A DNA stretch of 64,000 nucleotides from Phenylobacterium sp. (GCA_004799545.1 SSMU01000010.1:79353-143352); one strand, 5' to 3'. Positions 53,133 through 62,213 are shown, counted from the stretch's first letter. Notes: generated by a model from the letters alone, not told the origin. Numbers and translations: made by a program.

Positions 53133-54527
53133 ATGGCCTCTGACGTTCTTGTGGTCGACGACGAGGCGGACATCCGCGAACTGGTCGCCGGCATCCTCAC
53201 CGACGAAGGCTATGCGGTCAGGACCGCGACTGACTCGGAGTCGGCGCTGGCCGCGGTGAAGGCGCGCAAGCCCGCGCTCCTGATCCTCGACATCTGGATG
53301 GCCGGCGGCGGCATGGACGGGCTGGAACTCCTGGACCTGGTCAAGGCGCTCGACGCCGACCTGCCGGTGATCATGATCTCCGGCCACGGCAATATCGAAA
53401 CCGCGGTCAGCGCCATCAAGCGCGGCGCCTATGAGTTCCTTGAGAAGCCGTTCAAGTCGGACCGCCTGCTGCTGGTGGTCGAGCGGGCGCTGGAGACCAC
53501 CAGCCTCCGGCGCGAGAACCGACGCCTGCGCACCCAGGCGCTGACGCCGGACGGCCTGATCGGCCGCTCGATGGCCGCCCAGCAGCTGCGCAACATGGTG
53601 GCCAAGCTGGCCGGCGCGAACAGCCGGGTGCTGATCTCCGGCCCCGCCGGCTCAGGCAAGGAGACCGTGGCCCGGATGATCCACGGCGCCGGCCAGCGGA
53701 CGCGCAACGAGTTCGTTGTGCTGTCGGCCGCCGGCATGACGCCGGAGAAGATCGACGTCGAGCTGTTCGGCGAGGAGGGCGAGAGCGGGCGTCCGGCCAA
53801 GATCGGGGTCTTCGAACGCGCCCACGGCGGCACACTCTACCTGGACAAGGTGGCCGACATGCCGCTGGAGACCCAGAGCCGCATCCTGCGGGTGCTGGTC
53901 GAGCAGCGGTTCCGCCGGGTCGGCGGCTCCTCCGACGTGCAGGTGGACGTGCGCGTCATCTCATCGACCTCGAAGGACCTGCGTGAGGAGATCGCGGCGG
54001 GACGGTTCCGCGAAGACCTGTTCCACCGCCTGAACGTGGTGCCGGTGAACGTGCCGGGCCTGTCGGAGCGCCGGGAGGACATCCCCGAGCTGGTCGACTA
54101 CTTCATCAATCGGATCTGCGAGGCCTCGGGCCTGGCGCGCCGCCGGCTGGCGGACGACGCCATGGCCGCCTTGCAGGTGCGGCCCTGGCCGGGCAACCTT
54201 CGCCAGCTGCGCAACAACGTGGAGCGCATCCTGATCCTCGCCCCCGGCCTGGCGGGCGACGCGATCAGCGCCGACCTGCTGCCGGCCGAGGCCACGGTCT
54301 CCGAGCAGTCCACCAGCCTGGGCGCGGAGCGGATCATCTCGCTCCCGCTGCGCGAGGCTCGCGAGGTGTTCGAGCGCGAATACCTCAACGCCCAGATGCT
54401 GCGCTTCTCCGGCAACATCTCGCGCACCGCGGCCTTCATCGGCATGGAGCGCTCGGCCCTGCACCGCAAGCTCAAGTCTCTCGGCCTGTCGGGGGCGCGG
54501 CAGATCGAAGAGGAGGTCGCCGTCTGA
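53133..54527 (+). CDS. ntrX: Response regulator NtrX, degenerate AAA+ domain
   Basis: NtrX is the response regulator paired with NtrY, linked to respiration and cell-envelope control in alphaproteobacteria. The 464-residue product has a receiver (Asp53, in ILDIWM), an AAA+ domain (about 140-365) and a Fis-like DNA-binding end ([20 protein letters not shown]). Walker A is GPAGSGKE (170-177). In place of the GAFTGA loop there is [20 protein letters not shown], and Walker B reads LYLDKVAD, with Lys239 (codon 53847-53849) replacing the catalytic Glu. Sigma-54 activation and probably ATP hydrolysis are therefore doubtful. The stop overlaps the dat start (TGATG). Confidence 0.95.
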   Translation: MASDVLVVDDEADIRELVAGILTDEGYAVRTATDSESALAAVKARKPALLILDIWMAGGGMDGLELLDLVKALDADLPVIMISGHGNIETAVSAIKRGAYEFLEKPFKSDRLLLVVERALETTSLRRENRRLRTQALTPDGLIGRSMAAQQLRNMVAKLAGANSRVLISGPAGSGKETVARMIHGAGQRTRNEFVVLSAAGMTPEKIDVELFGEEGESGRPAKIGVFERAHGGTLYLDKVADMPLETQSRILRVLVEQRFRRVGGSSDVQVDVRVISSTSKDLREEIAAGRFREDLFHRLNVVPVNVPGLSERREDIPELVDYFINRICEASGLARRRLADDAMAALQVRPWPGNLRQLRNNVERILILAPGLAGDAISADLLPAEATVSEQSTSLGAERIISLPLREAREVFEREYLNAQMLRFSGNISRTAAFIGMERSALHRKLKSLGLSGARQIEEEVAV

Positions 54528-55390
54528 TGGGCCGCGTCGCCTACGTCAACGGCCGGTTCGTGGCCCAGCGCGACGCCCAGGTCTCCATCGAGGATCGCGG
54601 CTACCAGTTCGCCGACGCGGTCTATGAGGTCTGGTCGCTGTTCGGCGGCAAGCTGGCCGACTCGGAAGGCCACTTCGCCCGCCTGGAGCGCAGCCTGGGC
54701 GAGATCGCCATCCCCATGCCGATGAGCCGCCGGGCGCTGATCCTGGTGCTGAAGGAGGCGGTGCGCCGCAACCGGGTGCGCGAGGGCCTGGTCTACCTGC
54801 AGGTCAGCCGCGGCGTCGCCCCGCGCGACCATCCGTTTCCCAAGACTCCGGTGCCGCCGGCGGTCGTGATCACCGTCAGCGCCGTGGACCGCGCCGCCTC
54901 CGAGGCGCGCGCCGCCAAGGGCGTGGGCGTGGTCACCACGCCGGAGACCCGCTGGGGCCGTTGCGACATCAAGACGGTGGGCCTGCTGCCCAATGTGCTG
55001 GCCAAGCAGAAGGCCCGCGAGGCCGGCGCCGTCGAGGCCTGGTTCGTCGACGAACTGGGCTTCGTGACCGAAGGCGGCTCCTCCAACGCCTGGATCGTCG
55101 ACCGCGACGGGCGGCTGCGCACCCGCGACACCAACGCCAACATCCTGCGTGGCGTCACCCGCCGGACCCTGATGGAGGTGATCGCGACCGAGGGCCTGGA
55201 GGTCGACGAACGGCCGTTCACCCCGGCCGACGCCCACGCCGCGCGCGAGGCCTTCATCACCGGCGCCGGGACCCTCGTCCTGCCGGTGGTCAGCGTCGAC
55301 GGCAAGCCGGTCGGCGAAGGCAAGCCCGGACCGCTGGCGACGAAGCTCCGTCGCCTCTATATCGAGCAGGCCAAGGCGACCGCTATCTAG
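54527..55390 (+). CDS. dat: D-amino-acid aminotransferase
   Basis: A 287-residue fold-type IV PLP enzyme, annotated as D-alanine/D-amino-acid transaminase. N-terminal YVNGRFVAQRDAQVSIEDRG and YQFADAVYEV, the PLP-Lys in DIKTVGLLPNVLAKQ (LKT/IKT motif), the Glu of VTEGGSSNAWIV and the phosphate loop TRDTNANILRGVTR are seen. D-type selectivity is inferred from overall similarity; branched-chain aminotransferase IlvE-like activity cannot be fully excluded. It lies between ntrX and hfq, a conserved alphaproteobacterial order, and could supply D-Ala/D-Glu for peptidoglycan. Confidence 0.88.
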   Translation: MGRVAYVNGRFVAQRDAQVSIEDRGYQFADAVYEVWSLFGGKLADSEGHFARLERSLGEIAIPMPMSRRALILVLKEAVRRNRVREGLVYLQVSRGVAPRDHPFPKTPVPPAVVITVSAVDRAASEARAAKGVGVVTTPETRWGRCDIKTVGLLPNVLAKQKAREAGAVEAWFVDELGFVTEGGSSNAWIVDRDGRLRTRDTNANILRGVTRRTLMEVIATEGLEVDERPFTPADAHAAREAFITGAGTLVLPVVSVDGKPVGEGKPGPLATKLRRLYIEQAKATAI

Positions 55391-55495
55391 ATAGCGGCCC
55401 TGGTTGCGGGGGTCACAAAACCCGGTTTACGTGAACTTGCGTGTGTGGGCGGCGCGTGGCCGTCCGTTTGACAACGAAAAAGGCGGGTCAAGCCG

Positions 55496-55741
55496 ATGAG
55501 CGATAAGAAACAGAATCTTCAGGACACCTTCCTGAACAGCGTGCGCAAATCGAAGACGCCGCTCACCATCTTCCTGGTCAATGGGGTGAAATTGCAGGGC
55601 GTCGTGAGCTGGTTCGACAACTTCTGCGTTCTACTCCGCAGGGACGGGCAATCGCAGCTCGTCTACAAGCACGCCATCTCCACCATCATGCCGGCGCAGC
55701 CAGTGCAGCTCTACGAGCCGGGCGAAGACGAGACCGATTGA
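55496..55741 (+). CDS. hfq: RNA chaperone Hfq
   Basis: Hfq forms a hexameric Sm-like ring that pairs small RNAs with mRNAs. The 81-residue product has the N-terminal helix ([18 protein letters not shown]), the Sm1 motif ([28 protein letters not shown]) and the Sm2 motif ([12 protein letters not shown]), with the proximal-site Tyr-Lys-His. The C-terminal tail is short and acidic (PGEDETD), as in other alphaproteobacteria; in Caulobacter such acidic tips are thought to displace RNA. A 105-base gap precedes it, with no clear promoter. Its stop overlaps hflX (TTGA). Confidence 0.97.
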   Translation: MSDKKQNLQDTFLNSVRKSKTPLTIFLVNGVKLQGVVSWFDNFCVLLRRDGQSQLVYKHAISTIMPAQPVQLYEPGEDETD

Positions 55742-57054
55742 CCGCCAAATCCATCGACCGTGAGGCGCCCGTCCAGGGCGCTCTGGTGATCCATCCGGAC
55801 CGGGAGGGCAGGGGCTCTTCGCGGGAGCCTGACGCACGCCTGGAGGAGGCCGTGGGCCTGGCCCAGGCTCTCGACCTCGAGGTTCGCGAGGCCCTGGTCG
55901 TGCCCTTGCGCAAGCTCACCCCGGCCACCCTGTTCGGCAAGGGCAAGGTGGAGGAGATCGCCGACCTGGTGCGCCAGGCCGAGGTCGACGTGGCCGTGGT
56001 CGACGACGCGCTCTCGCCGGTGCAGCAGCGGAACCTCGAAAAGGCCTGGCAGTGCAAGGTCATCGACCGCACCGGCCTGATCCTGGAGATCTTCGCCCGC
56101 CGCGCGCGGACCCGCGAGGGCCGGCTGCAGGTCGAGCTGGCGCGGCTGACCTACGAGCGTTCGCGGCTGGTGCGCACCTGGACCCACCTGGAGCGCCAGC
56201 GCGGCGGCTTCGGGGTGATGGGCGGCCCGGGCGAGACCCAGATCGAGACCGACCGGCGGCTGATCGCCGAGAAGATCGGCAAGCTGAAGCGCGAGCTGGT
56301 CGAGGTGCGCCGCACCCGCACCCTGCAGCGCTCGGCGCGGCGGCGCGTGCCCTATCCGACGGTGGCGCTGGTCGGCTACACCAACGCCGGCAAGTCGACG
56401 CTGTTCAACCGCCTGACCCAGGCCGAGGTGGTGGCGGAGGACATGCTGTTCGCCACCCTGGATCCGACCATCCGCAACCTGAAGCTGCCCGACGGGCGGC
56501 CGGCGATCCTGTCGGACACGGTGGGCTTCATCTCCGACCTGCCGCACGAGCTGGTGGAGGCCTTCCGCGCCACCCTGGAGGAAGTGCGCGAGGCCGACGT
56601 GATCCTGCACGTCCGCGATATCGCCAGCCCCGAGAGCGCCGCCCAGGCCGGCGACGTGCGCGAGGTGCTGGTGCGGCTGGGCGTCGAGATGGACGAGCGG
56701 CGGATCGTCGAGGTCTGGAACAAGGCCGACCTCTTGGCGGACGAGGCGCGCGAGACCGTCGAGGGCGACGCCCGCCGCGCCCATCCGCCGGCGGTGCTGG
56801 TCTCGGCGACGACCGGGGAGGGCTGCGAGGCGCTGCTCAGGACCATCTCCGGCCTGGTCGACGAGGCGCCGCCGATCGACGTCTATGCGCCGGCCGGCGA
56901 GGGGGCGGCGATCGCTTGGCTCTACCGCCACGGCCGGGTGATCGAGCGCAATGACGGCAAGGACGGCTCCGTCCGCCTGGCCGTCAGCCTGACGCCCCAG
57001 GCCATGGGCCAGTTCGAACAGCTGTTCCCCCAGGCCGAGGTCCGGCCGCACTAG
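55738..57054 (+). CDS. hflX: GTPase HflX
   Basis: HflX is a ribosome-associated GTPase that splits or rescues 70S/50S particles under stress. The start is TTG 55738, overlapping the hfq stop as TTGA; no better in-frame start lies nearby before the conserved N-terminal region ([10 protein letters not shown] onwards), giving 438 residues. The HflX-specific domain (about 15-195) includes [18 protein letters not shown] and [25 protein letters not shown] motifs. The G domain has G1 [13 protein letters not shown]3 DTVGF, G4 NKAD and G5 SATTGEG. The hfq-hflX order is the general proteobacterial one. Its TAG forms a palindrome with the convergent mazG stop (TAGACGTCTA, 57052-57061). Confidence 0.95.
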   Translation: MTAKSIDREAPVQGALVIHPDREGRGSSREPDARLEEAVGLAQALDLEVREALVVPLRKLTPATLFGKGKVEEIADLVRQAEVDVAVVDDALSPVQQRNLEKAWQCKVIDRTGLILEIFARRARTREGRLQVELARLTYERSRLVRTWTHLERQRGGFGVMGGPGETQIETDRRLIAEKIGKLKRELVEVRRTRTLQRSARRRVPYPTVALVGYTNAGKSTLFNRLTQAEVVAEDMLFATLDPTIRNLKLPDGRPAILSDTVGFISDLPHELVEAFRATLEEVREADVILHVRDIASPESAAQAGDVREVLVRLGVEMDERRIVEVWNKADLLADEARETVEGDARRAHPPAVLVSATTGEGCEALLRTISGLVDEAPPIDVYAPAGEGAAIAWLYRHGRVIERNDGKDGSVRLAVSLTPQAMGQFEQLFPQAEVRPH

Positions 57055-57058
57055 ACGT

Positions 57059-57883
57059 CTATTCGCGCTCCGCCGCCTTGGCCGCGTCCCAGAGGCCGTC
57101 CATCTCCGCCAGGTCCGACTGCTCGGGCGTCTTGCCGCGTTCGGCGAGGCGGGCCTCGATGTAGCGGAATCGGCGGCCGAACTTGGCGTTGGTGGCGCGC
57201 AGCGCATCCTCCGGGTCGACGTCCAGGGTGCGGGCCAGGTTGGCGACCACGAACAGCACGTCGCCCATCTCCAGCCGGGCCTTCTCGACATCGCCGGCGG
57301 CGATCTCGGCCTTCAGCTCGGCGACCTCCTCGTCCAGCTTGTCGAGCACCTCCTTGGCCGAGGGCCAGACGAAGCCGACGCCCGCGGCGCGCTTCGAAAG
57401 CTTAACGGCGCGGGTGAGGGCGGGCAGCCCCACCGGCACATCGTCCAGCAGGCTCTGGGGCGCGGCCTTGCCCGCGGTCTTCTCAGCCCGTTCGGCGGCC
57501 TTCAGCTGCTCCCAGCCCTGCTTCTGCTCGGCCAGCGATGCGTAGTTCTCGTCGGCGAACACGTGCGGATGGCGGCGCACCATCTTGTCGTTGATCGCGG
57601 CCACGACGGCGTCGAAGTCGAAGGCGCCCTGTTCCTCGGCCATCCGCGAATGGAAGATCACCTGGAACAGCAGGTCGCCCAGCTCGTCCTTCAGATCGGC
57701 CAGGTCGTTCCGCTCGATGGCGTCGGCCACCTCATAGGCTTCCTCGACGGTGTAGGGGGCGATGGTGGCGAAGGTCTGCTCCACGTCCCAGGGGCAACCA
57801 TCCTGGCGGTCGCGCAGCCGCGCCATGATGGCGATCAGCCGGTCGATCGGCCGCTGGTCGGCCGGGGGCGCAGGTCGGGTCAT
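57059..57883 (-). CDS. mazG: Nucleoside triphosphate pyrophosphohydrolase MazG
   Basis: MazG hydrolyses (d)NTPs to NMPs and pyrophosphate, cleaning the nucleotide pool and affecting the stringent response. I start at ATG 57883 (274 residues), since a GTG five codons earlier is less probable. It has two tandem MazG domains: the first (about 25-115) with CPWDVEQTFATI, the Mg-binding EEAYEVADAI and LKDELGDLLFQV, and the second (about 165-245) with LDEEVAELKAEI and EMGDVLFVVANL. A KxWEQLKAAER-type linker lies between. It converges on hflX, leaving a four-base gap. Confidence 0.95.
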   Translation of the reverse strand: MTRPAPPADQRPIDRLIAIMARLRDRQDGCPWDVEQTFATIAPYTVEEAYEVADAIERNDLADLKDELGDLLFQVIFHSRMAEEQGAFDFDAVVAAINDKMVRRHPHVFADENYASLAEQKQGWEQLKAAERAEKTAGKAAPQSLLDDVPVGLPALTRAVKLSKRAAGVGFVWPSAKEVLDKLDEEVAELKAEIAAGDVEKARLEMGDVLFVVANLARTLDVDPEDALRATNAKFGRRFRYIEARLAERGKTPEQSDLAEMDGLWDAAKAAERE

Positions 57884-57978
57884 GGGCGTGTCCAGCACCG
57901 GAATCGCGAGGCCGGCGCGCGCTCGATCAGACCGCGCGCGCCGCCGTGACGCAATGGTTTTGGCGGGGCTTGCGGCCC

Positions 57979-58470
57979 TCAGCGGCTGGCCAGCGCCTTG
58001 CCGTGGCCGAGCTCAGAGGCGAAGCGTTCGATGGTCCAGTCCGCGTCGCCCCAGATGCCGGCGTGGCTGGCGTCGGCGAGGCTGGTGGCCTGGTAGCTGT
58101 AGCCGACCGGCGTCACCCGGCCGTCGGGCGCCACGACGCGGCCCTCGATGCGGGCCCCGCCGACGCCGAAGCTGAACTCGGAAAGGCCCGGCTTGTCGCC
58201 CAGCTGCTTGAAGGTCGGCCGGTTCGGCGTGGCGTCGGCCAGCACCAGCTCGACCCGCGCGCCGTCGTAGGCGCCGGTGTGCGCCAGCCGCTGGGTGACC
58301 GTGGTGCGGAGCTCGTCGGCCAGTTCGTTGACGTCGCGGACGCCGTAGTAGCGCTCGGCCTTGGCCTGCAGCTCCGGGCCGACGACCACATTGACGCTGG
58401 CCGGGGCCGCCTGGGCGGCGGTGGCGAGGCCGGCGGCCAAGGTGGCTGCGGCGAGAACGACGATGCGCAT
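57979..58470 (-). CDS. Secreted protein of unknown function
   Basis: A 163-residue protein starting at ATG 58470, with a Sec signal peptide (RIVVLAAATLAAGLATAAQA, cleavage about residue 21). The mature part is alpha/beta in character: VNVVVGPELQAKAERYYG, ELRTTVTQRLAHTGAYDGARVEL, a strand VELVLADATPNRPTF, and a Gly-rich region FGVGGARIEGRVVAPDG. I do not recognise the family with confidence; the layout (a secreted protein with a repeated strand-helix pattern and the NRPTF stretch) hints at a DUF conserved in Caulobacterales. It lies 95 bases upstream of mazG on the same strand and is divergent from an MmcQ/YjbR gene. Confidence 0.7.
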   Translation of the reverse strand: MRIVVLAAATLAAGLATAAQAAPASVNVVVGPELQAKAERYYGVRDVNELADELRTTVTQRLAHTGAYDGARVELVLADATPNRPTFKQLGDKPGLSEFSFGVGGARIEGRVVAPDGRVTPVGYSYQATSLADASHAGIWGDADWTIERFASELGHGKALASR

Positions 58471-58544
58471 GGGTGGTCCTCGTTTCGTTCGTCCCTGGCT
58501 TGAAGGTAGGCTCGCCGACGGGAAGCGCAACCGCCGGGGCCGAA

Positions 58545-58901
58545 ATGGTCGATATCGCCACCGTACGCAGGCTCGCGCTCGCCGTGCTGGGCGCCGCGGA
58601 CCGGTCGCGCGACGGCCGGCTGGCGTTCGAGGCGGCCGGCAAAGGCTTCGCCTGGACCTACATGCGCCGGGTGAGCCCGAAGAAACCGCGGATTCCCGAC
58701 CTCGACGTTCTGGCCGTCCGCTGCGCCATCGAGCGCAAGGAGATGCTGATCGCGGCCGCGCCGGACCGCTTCTTCGACGACGACCACTACCGCGGCTATC
58801 CGGCGGTGCTGGTGCGCCTGGCGGCGATCGGCGGGGATGAGCTGGAAGGACTGCTGCGCGAGGGCGTCGAATTCAACGCCCAGAAGACGCGGAAGCGGTG
58901 A
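58545..58901 (+). CDS. MmcQ/YjbR family protein (copy 3)
   Basis: A 118-residue MmcQ/YjbR-type protein starting at ATG 58545. It has VRRLALAVLGAADR, FAWTYMRRVSPKK, DVLAVRCAIERKEMLIAAAPDRFF and YRGYPAVLVRLAAI, consistent with the family but more distant from the two copies at 24664 and 25512. The frame extends upstream into the divergent secreted-protein promoter region and is rejected there. It converges on purN, with an AT-rich gap between. The role is unknown. Confidence 0.8.
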   Translation: MVDIATVRRLALAVLGAADRSRDGRLAFEAAGKGFAWTYMRRVSPKKPRIPDLDVLAVRCAIERKEMLIAAAPDRFFDDDHYRGYPAVLVRLAAIGGDELEGLLREGVEFNAQKTRKR

Positions 58902-58956
58902 GCGGGGGAGCCCCCGGCGCCACATCTATATTGCGCCTAAGATATATTATCGGAAA
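58902..58956. other. Intergenic gap with GC hairpin and AT-rich segment
   Basis: Directly after the MmcQ copy 3 stop comes CGGGGGAGCCCCCG (58903-58916), a compact inverted repeat, then about 40 bases at roughly one-third G+C (58922-58962, including the purN stop), unusual for this GC-rich window. Possibly a terminator for both convergent genes; no clear T run follows the stem. Confidence 0.4.
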
Positions 58957-59577
58957 TTATTGCTTGGCGATCGAGGCAGGAAGCTGGATCTCCCCCCTGG
59001 CCACCTTCTTCAGGGTTTCGACGAAGAATCCGGGCTCCGACGCCCTGACGCGGGCTTCCAGGGCTTCCGCGGTGTCGCCGGGCTGAAGCGGAACCCGGCA
59101 AACCGCCACCACCGGCCCGTGGTCGTATTCCTCGTCGACGACGTGGATCGTGGCGGCGCTGGCGCCGGCGCCGGCGGCGATCACCGCCTCGTGGACGCGC
59201 CGGCCGTACATGCCGTGGCCGCCGAACTCAGGCAGCGGACCCGGATGGATGTTGAGGATGCGGCCGGCGTAACGCGCCAGCACCAGCGGCCCCAGCTGGC
59301 GCAAATAGCCTGACAGGACAATCAGTTCGACGCCGCGGCCGGTCATGGCGTCCACGAGCCTGGCGTCGGCGGCGTCCGGATCGGCCTGGGTCGGAATGCA
59401 GATCGCCTCCAGGCCAGCCTCGCGCGCCCAGGCCAGGGCCGCGGCGCCCTTGTTGTTGCTGACCATCAGCCGGGCCTCGGCCGCAAGCTCGCCGGCCGCG
59501 ATGGCGTCCATGATGGCGCGCGCGCTGGAGCCGCCGCCTGACGCGAGGAAACCAAGCTTAAGCGGCTGGGAAATCAT
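58957..59577 (-). CDS. purN: Phosphoribosylglycinamide formyltransferase PurN
   Basis: PurN transfers a formyl group from 10-formyl-THF to GAR in purine synthesis. The 206-residue product has the N-terminal LGFLASGGGSSARAIM, VLSGYLRQLGPLV, the catalytic Asn/His in ILNIHPGPLPEFGGHGMYG, and the Asp region VVDEEYDHGPVV. The start overlaps the MBL gene's stop (ATGA), so it is translated after it. PurN is usually next to purM; here it closes the tatD-MBL group, and purM is not in the window. Confidence 0.95.
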   Translation of the reverse strand: MISQPLKLGFLASGGGSSARAIMDAIAAGELAAEARLMVSNNKGAAALAWAREAGLEAICIPTQADPDAADARLVDAMTGRGVELIVLSGYLRQLGPLVLARYAGRILNIHPGPLPEFGGHGMYGRRVHEAVIAAGAGASAATIHVVDEEYDHGPVVAVCRVPLQPGDTAEALEARVRASEPGFFVETLKKVARGEIQLPASIAKQ

Positions 59578-60413
59578 CGGAAACCGGCTCCCAGCTGATG
59601 TTCGAACCGCATCCCATCATAGGCCGGCTCGACGCCGGGCGGCAGCTTGGACGTCAGGTCGGCATAGTCGAGATCGATGTGCAGGTTGGTGAGGATCGCC
59701 CGCCTGGGCCGCACCTCGGCGATCCACTCCAGGGTCCGCTCCACATGGGCGTGGGTCGGATGCGGCCGCCAGCGCAGGGCGTCGACGATCCAGACGTCCA
59801 AGTCGGCCAGCGCCTCGAAGGCCGCCGCGTCCAGATTAACCACGTCGCTGGAATAGGCGACCCCGCCGAACCGGTAGCCGACCGAGCGGACGCCGCCATG
59901 GTCCTGGTCGAAGGTGGTGATCGGGATCGCGCCGGAGGGCCCCTCCACCGCCCAGGCCGCGCCATGCGGCGGCAGGGCGCGACGGTCGCAGATCGCCGGA
60001 TAACCGCCCTCGCCCTCGAAGATGTAGCCGAAGCGGCGCATCAGCGAGACCTCGGTGGCGGCGTCCATATAGGCCGGCAGCAGCGCCCGCTGGCGAAGGA
60101 AGAAGGCCCGCACGTCGTCGATGCCGTGCACCTGGTCCGCGTGGTCGTGGGTGAACACTATGGCGTCGAGGCGCTTGGCCCCGGCCAGCGCGGTCTGCAG
60201 CCGCAGGTCCGGCGAGGTGTCGACGATCACGGTCGTCTCGGCGTCCGGCGCCGCGCCCCGACGGCGCACCAGCAGCGAGCAGCGGGTGCGCATATTCCGC
60301 GGATCGTGCGGATCGCAGGCGCCCCACTCCCCGTCAGCCCGCGGCACGCCGCCGGACGAGCCGGAACCGAGGATGGTGATCTCCAGCACGCCGCTCCCCG
60401 TCTTCGCGTTCAT
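59574..60413 (-). CDS. MBL-fold metallohydrolase, PhnP-like
   Basis: A 279-residue metallo-beta-lactamase-fold hydrolase starting at ATG 60413. Metal ligands are seen in FTHDHADQVHGID (HxHxDH), DQDHGG and YSSDVVNL, with another His in ILTNLHIDLDY. It begins with LEITILGSGSSGGVPRADGEWG, typical of the PhnP/lipB-like phosphodiesterase group, in which PhnP cleaves cyclic phosphate esters. No phosphonate genes are present, so the substrate is open. It starts in an ATGA overlap with the tatD stop and overlaps purN the same way. tatD-MBL is a common alphaproteobacterial pairing. Confidence 0.88.
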   Translation of the reverse strand: MNAKTGSGVLEITILGSGSSGGVPRADGEWGACDPHDPRNMRTRCSLLVRRRGAAPDAETTVIVDTSPDLRLQTALAGAKRLDAIVFTHDHADQVHGIDDVRAFFLRQRALLPAYMDAATEVSLMRRFGYIFEGEGGYPAICDRRALPPHGAAWAVEGPSGAIPITTFDQDHGGVRSVGYRFGGVAYSSDVVNLDAAAFEALADLDVWIVDALRWRPHPTHAHVERTLEWIAEVRPRRAILTNLHIDLDYADLTSKLPPGVEPAYDGMRFEHQLGAGFR

Positions 60414-61186
60414 GGGCGCGGGATCCGCTGGAACAGGGCGAAGACCGCCTCGGCGGTGCGGGCTTCCGTCTCGGCCAGGCTCCAGCCGCGGATCTCGGCG
60501 AGCTTGGCGGCGACGTGCGGCAGGTAGGCGGGCTCGTTGCGGCGGCCGCGGTACGGGACCGGCGCCAGGTAGGGGCAGTCGGTCTCCAGCATGATCTTGT
60601 CGGCCGGCATGTCGCGGATCACGGACCGGACGTCCTCGGCCGCCTTGAAGGTGGCGATGCCGGAGACCGAGAACCAGGCGCCCAGCGCCGCGGCGCGGGC
60701 CGCCAGCTCCGCCCCGGAGGTGTAGCAGTGCATGAGGATGGGGAAGGCCCCCTCCCCGTGCTCCTCTTCCAGGATGTCGCCCATCGCCTGATCGGCCTCG
60801 CGGGTGTGCACCACCAGCGGCAGGCCGGTCTCGCGCGCCGCGGCGCAGTGGGCGCGGAACACCGCGGCCTGCACCTCGCGGGGGCTGAGGTCGTAGTGGA
60901 AGTCGAGGCCGCACTCGCCGATGCCCACCACCCGCGGATCGGCGGCGATGTCGATCAGGGTCTGCGGCGCGAGGTCGGGGTTCTCCTTGGCCTCGTGCGG
61001 ATGGGTGCCCACCGTGCACCAGATGTCCGGATGCTGGGCCACGGCGCGCACCGCCTCGTAGTTCGAGACCTTGTCGCAGATGTTGATCATCAGCCGGACG
61101 CCCGACGCCAGGGCGCGGGAGATCACCGCCTCGCGGTCCTCGTCGAATTGCGGCGCGTGCAGGTTGACGTGGCTGTCGATCAGCAT
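60410..61186 (-). CDS. tatD: TatD-family metal-dependent hydrolase
   Basis: A 258-residue TIM-barrel hydrolase of the TatD/YcfH family (metal-dependent DNase or tRNA-editing-like function). Ligand motifs include GIGECGLDFHYD, VVHTREAD, LMHCYTSG and LETDCPYLAP. The first motif is unusual: it reads LIDSHVNLHAP, so His6 is followed by Asn8 instead of the second His of the usual His-x-His pair. That may alter one metal site. It lies 22 bases after holB on the same strand and overlaps the MBL gene. metG, often between holB and tatD in relatives, is absent. Confidence 0.92.
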   Translation of the reverse strand: MLIDSHVNLHAPQFDEDREAVISRALASGVRLMINICDKVSNYEAVRAVAQHPDIWCTVGTHPHEAKENPDLAPQTLIDIAADPRVVGIGECGLDFHYDLSPREVQAAVFRAHCAAARETGLPLVVHTREADQAMGDILEEEHGEGAFPILMHCYTSGAELAARAAALGAWFSVSGIATFKAAEDVRSVIRDMPADKIMLETDCPYLAPVPYRGRRNEPAYLPHVAAKLAEIRGWSLAETEARTAEAVFALFQRIPRP

Positions 61187-61208
61187 GCCGGTTCAGTAGA
61201 TCTTGGGG

Positions 61209-62213
61209 TCACGCCTGGGCGGCCTGACGCAGTTCGATGAGCGCGGAGAACAGCGCGTCGGCGCGATCGAGGTTCAGGGCCTCGACCTCCCGCGGCAGGC
61301 GCGTGAGCGTCTCCCACGCTTGGGCCCAGCGATCAAGCGGCCCAAAGGCCCCTTGCCCGGCGCGGTCGGCGGTCTGGGCGTGGACCCGTTCGGCCAGCCG
61401 CTCGAACAGCAGGTTGAACTGCGCCTGCCCCTCCCCGCCGCGGAACTTGTCGGCCAGCGACAGGGCCAGGCTCTCGTCGAGCCGCGGCAGATCCTGCAGG
61501 ATGGCGCGCGCCGCGTCGTCCAGCACGATCGCCTGGGCGGCGGCCAGCGCCAGGGCCCGGCCGGGCGCGCCCTGGGCCATGCTGGCCAGCCTGAGCGCCG
61601 CCTCGTCGGTCGTCTCGGCGCGGGCGTGGACGAAGGCGGCGGCGGCCTCGATCGTGAGCGGCTGGAAGGCGAGCCTGCGGCAACGCGAGCGGATGGTGGG
61701 CAGCAGTCGCCCCGGCGAATGGCTGACCAGCAGCAGCACGCCCTTGGGCGGCGGCTCCTCCAGGGTCTTCAGGAGCGCGTTGGCGGCGTTCGGGTTGAGG
61801 TCGTCGGCGGCGTCGACGATGGCCACCCGGTGCGGGGCGTTGGCCGGCGACTTGGAGAAGAACTCCGAGAGCCGGCGGGCGTCGTCCACCGGGATCACCT
61901 TGCGCGGCTTGCCGTCCTCGCCGACCCGCTCCAGCACCAGCAGGTCGGGATGGGCACGGGCCATCATCTGGCGGCTGACCGGATGGGCGGGGTCGACCCC
62001 CAGGACGCCGTAGGCCGGTGCGTGCGGCGCGCCCAGCAACCTGCGGGCGGCGCGGTAGGCGAAGGTCGCCTTGCCGACCCCCTCGGGCCCGGTGAGCAGC
62101 CAGGCGTGGTGCAGGCGGCCGCGGGCGCGGCTGGCCTCGAAGGTTTCCTCCGCCGCCTCATGGCCCTCCAGCTGGAAGACCTCGCGCGGATGCGGCAGCT
62201 CGAGCTCAGCCAT
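61209..62213 (-). CDS. holB: DNA polymerase III delta' subunit
   Basis: HolB is the delta' stator of the clamp loader. The 334-residue product has an AAA+ N-terminal domain: HHAWLLTGPEGVGKATFAYR (a P-loop-like motif), VAIVDAADDLNPNAANALLKTLEEPP (Walker B/sensor region) and SPGRLLPTIRSRCRRL (SRC motif). The zinc-binding Cys cluster of E. coli HolB is absent (the segment GVLGVDPAHPVSRQ has no Cys). The C-terminal collar domain is Ala/Leu-rich. Its start overlaps the tmk stop by eight bases; tmk-holB coupling is widely conserved. Confidence 0.94.
   Translation of the reverse strand: MAELELPHPREVFQLEGHEAAEETFEASRARGRLHHAWLLTGPEGVGKATFAYRAARRLLGAPHAPAYGVLGVDPAHPVSRQMMARAHPDLLVLERVGEDGKPRKVIPVDDARRLSEFFSKSPANAPHRVAIVDAADDLNPNAANALLKTLEEPPPKGVLLLVSHSPGRLLPTIRSRCRRLAFQPLTIEAAAAFVHARAETTDEAALRLASMAQGAPGRALALAAAQAIVLDDAARAILQDLPRLDESLALSLADKFRGGEGQAQFNLLFERLAERVHAQTADRAGQGAFGPLDRWAQAWETLTRLPREVEALNLDRADALFSALIELRQAAQA

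Noticed and set aside
55468..55496. TTGACA directly before hfq as a promoter
   Set aside because: The -10 position would fall on the hfq start codon and no suitable hexamer is there.
59574..61019. A longer N-terminal extension of the MBL-fold gene (to 61019)
   Set aside because: The extra part is the shadow of tatD in another frame; the conserved N-terminus begins shortly after ATG 60413.
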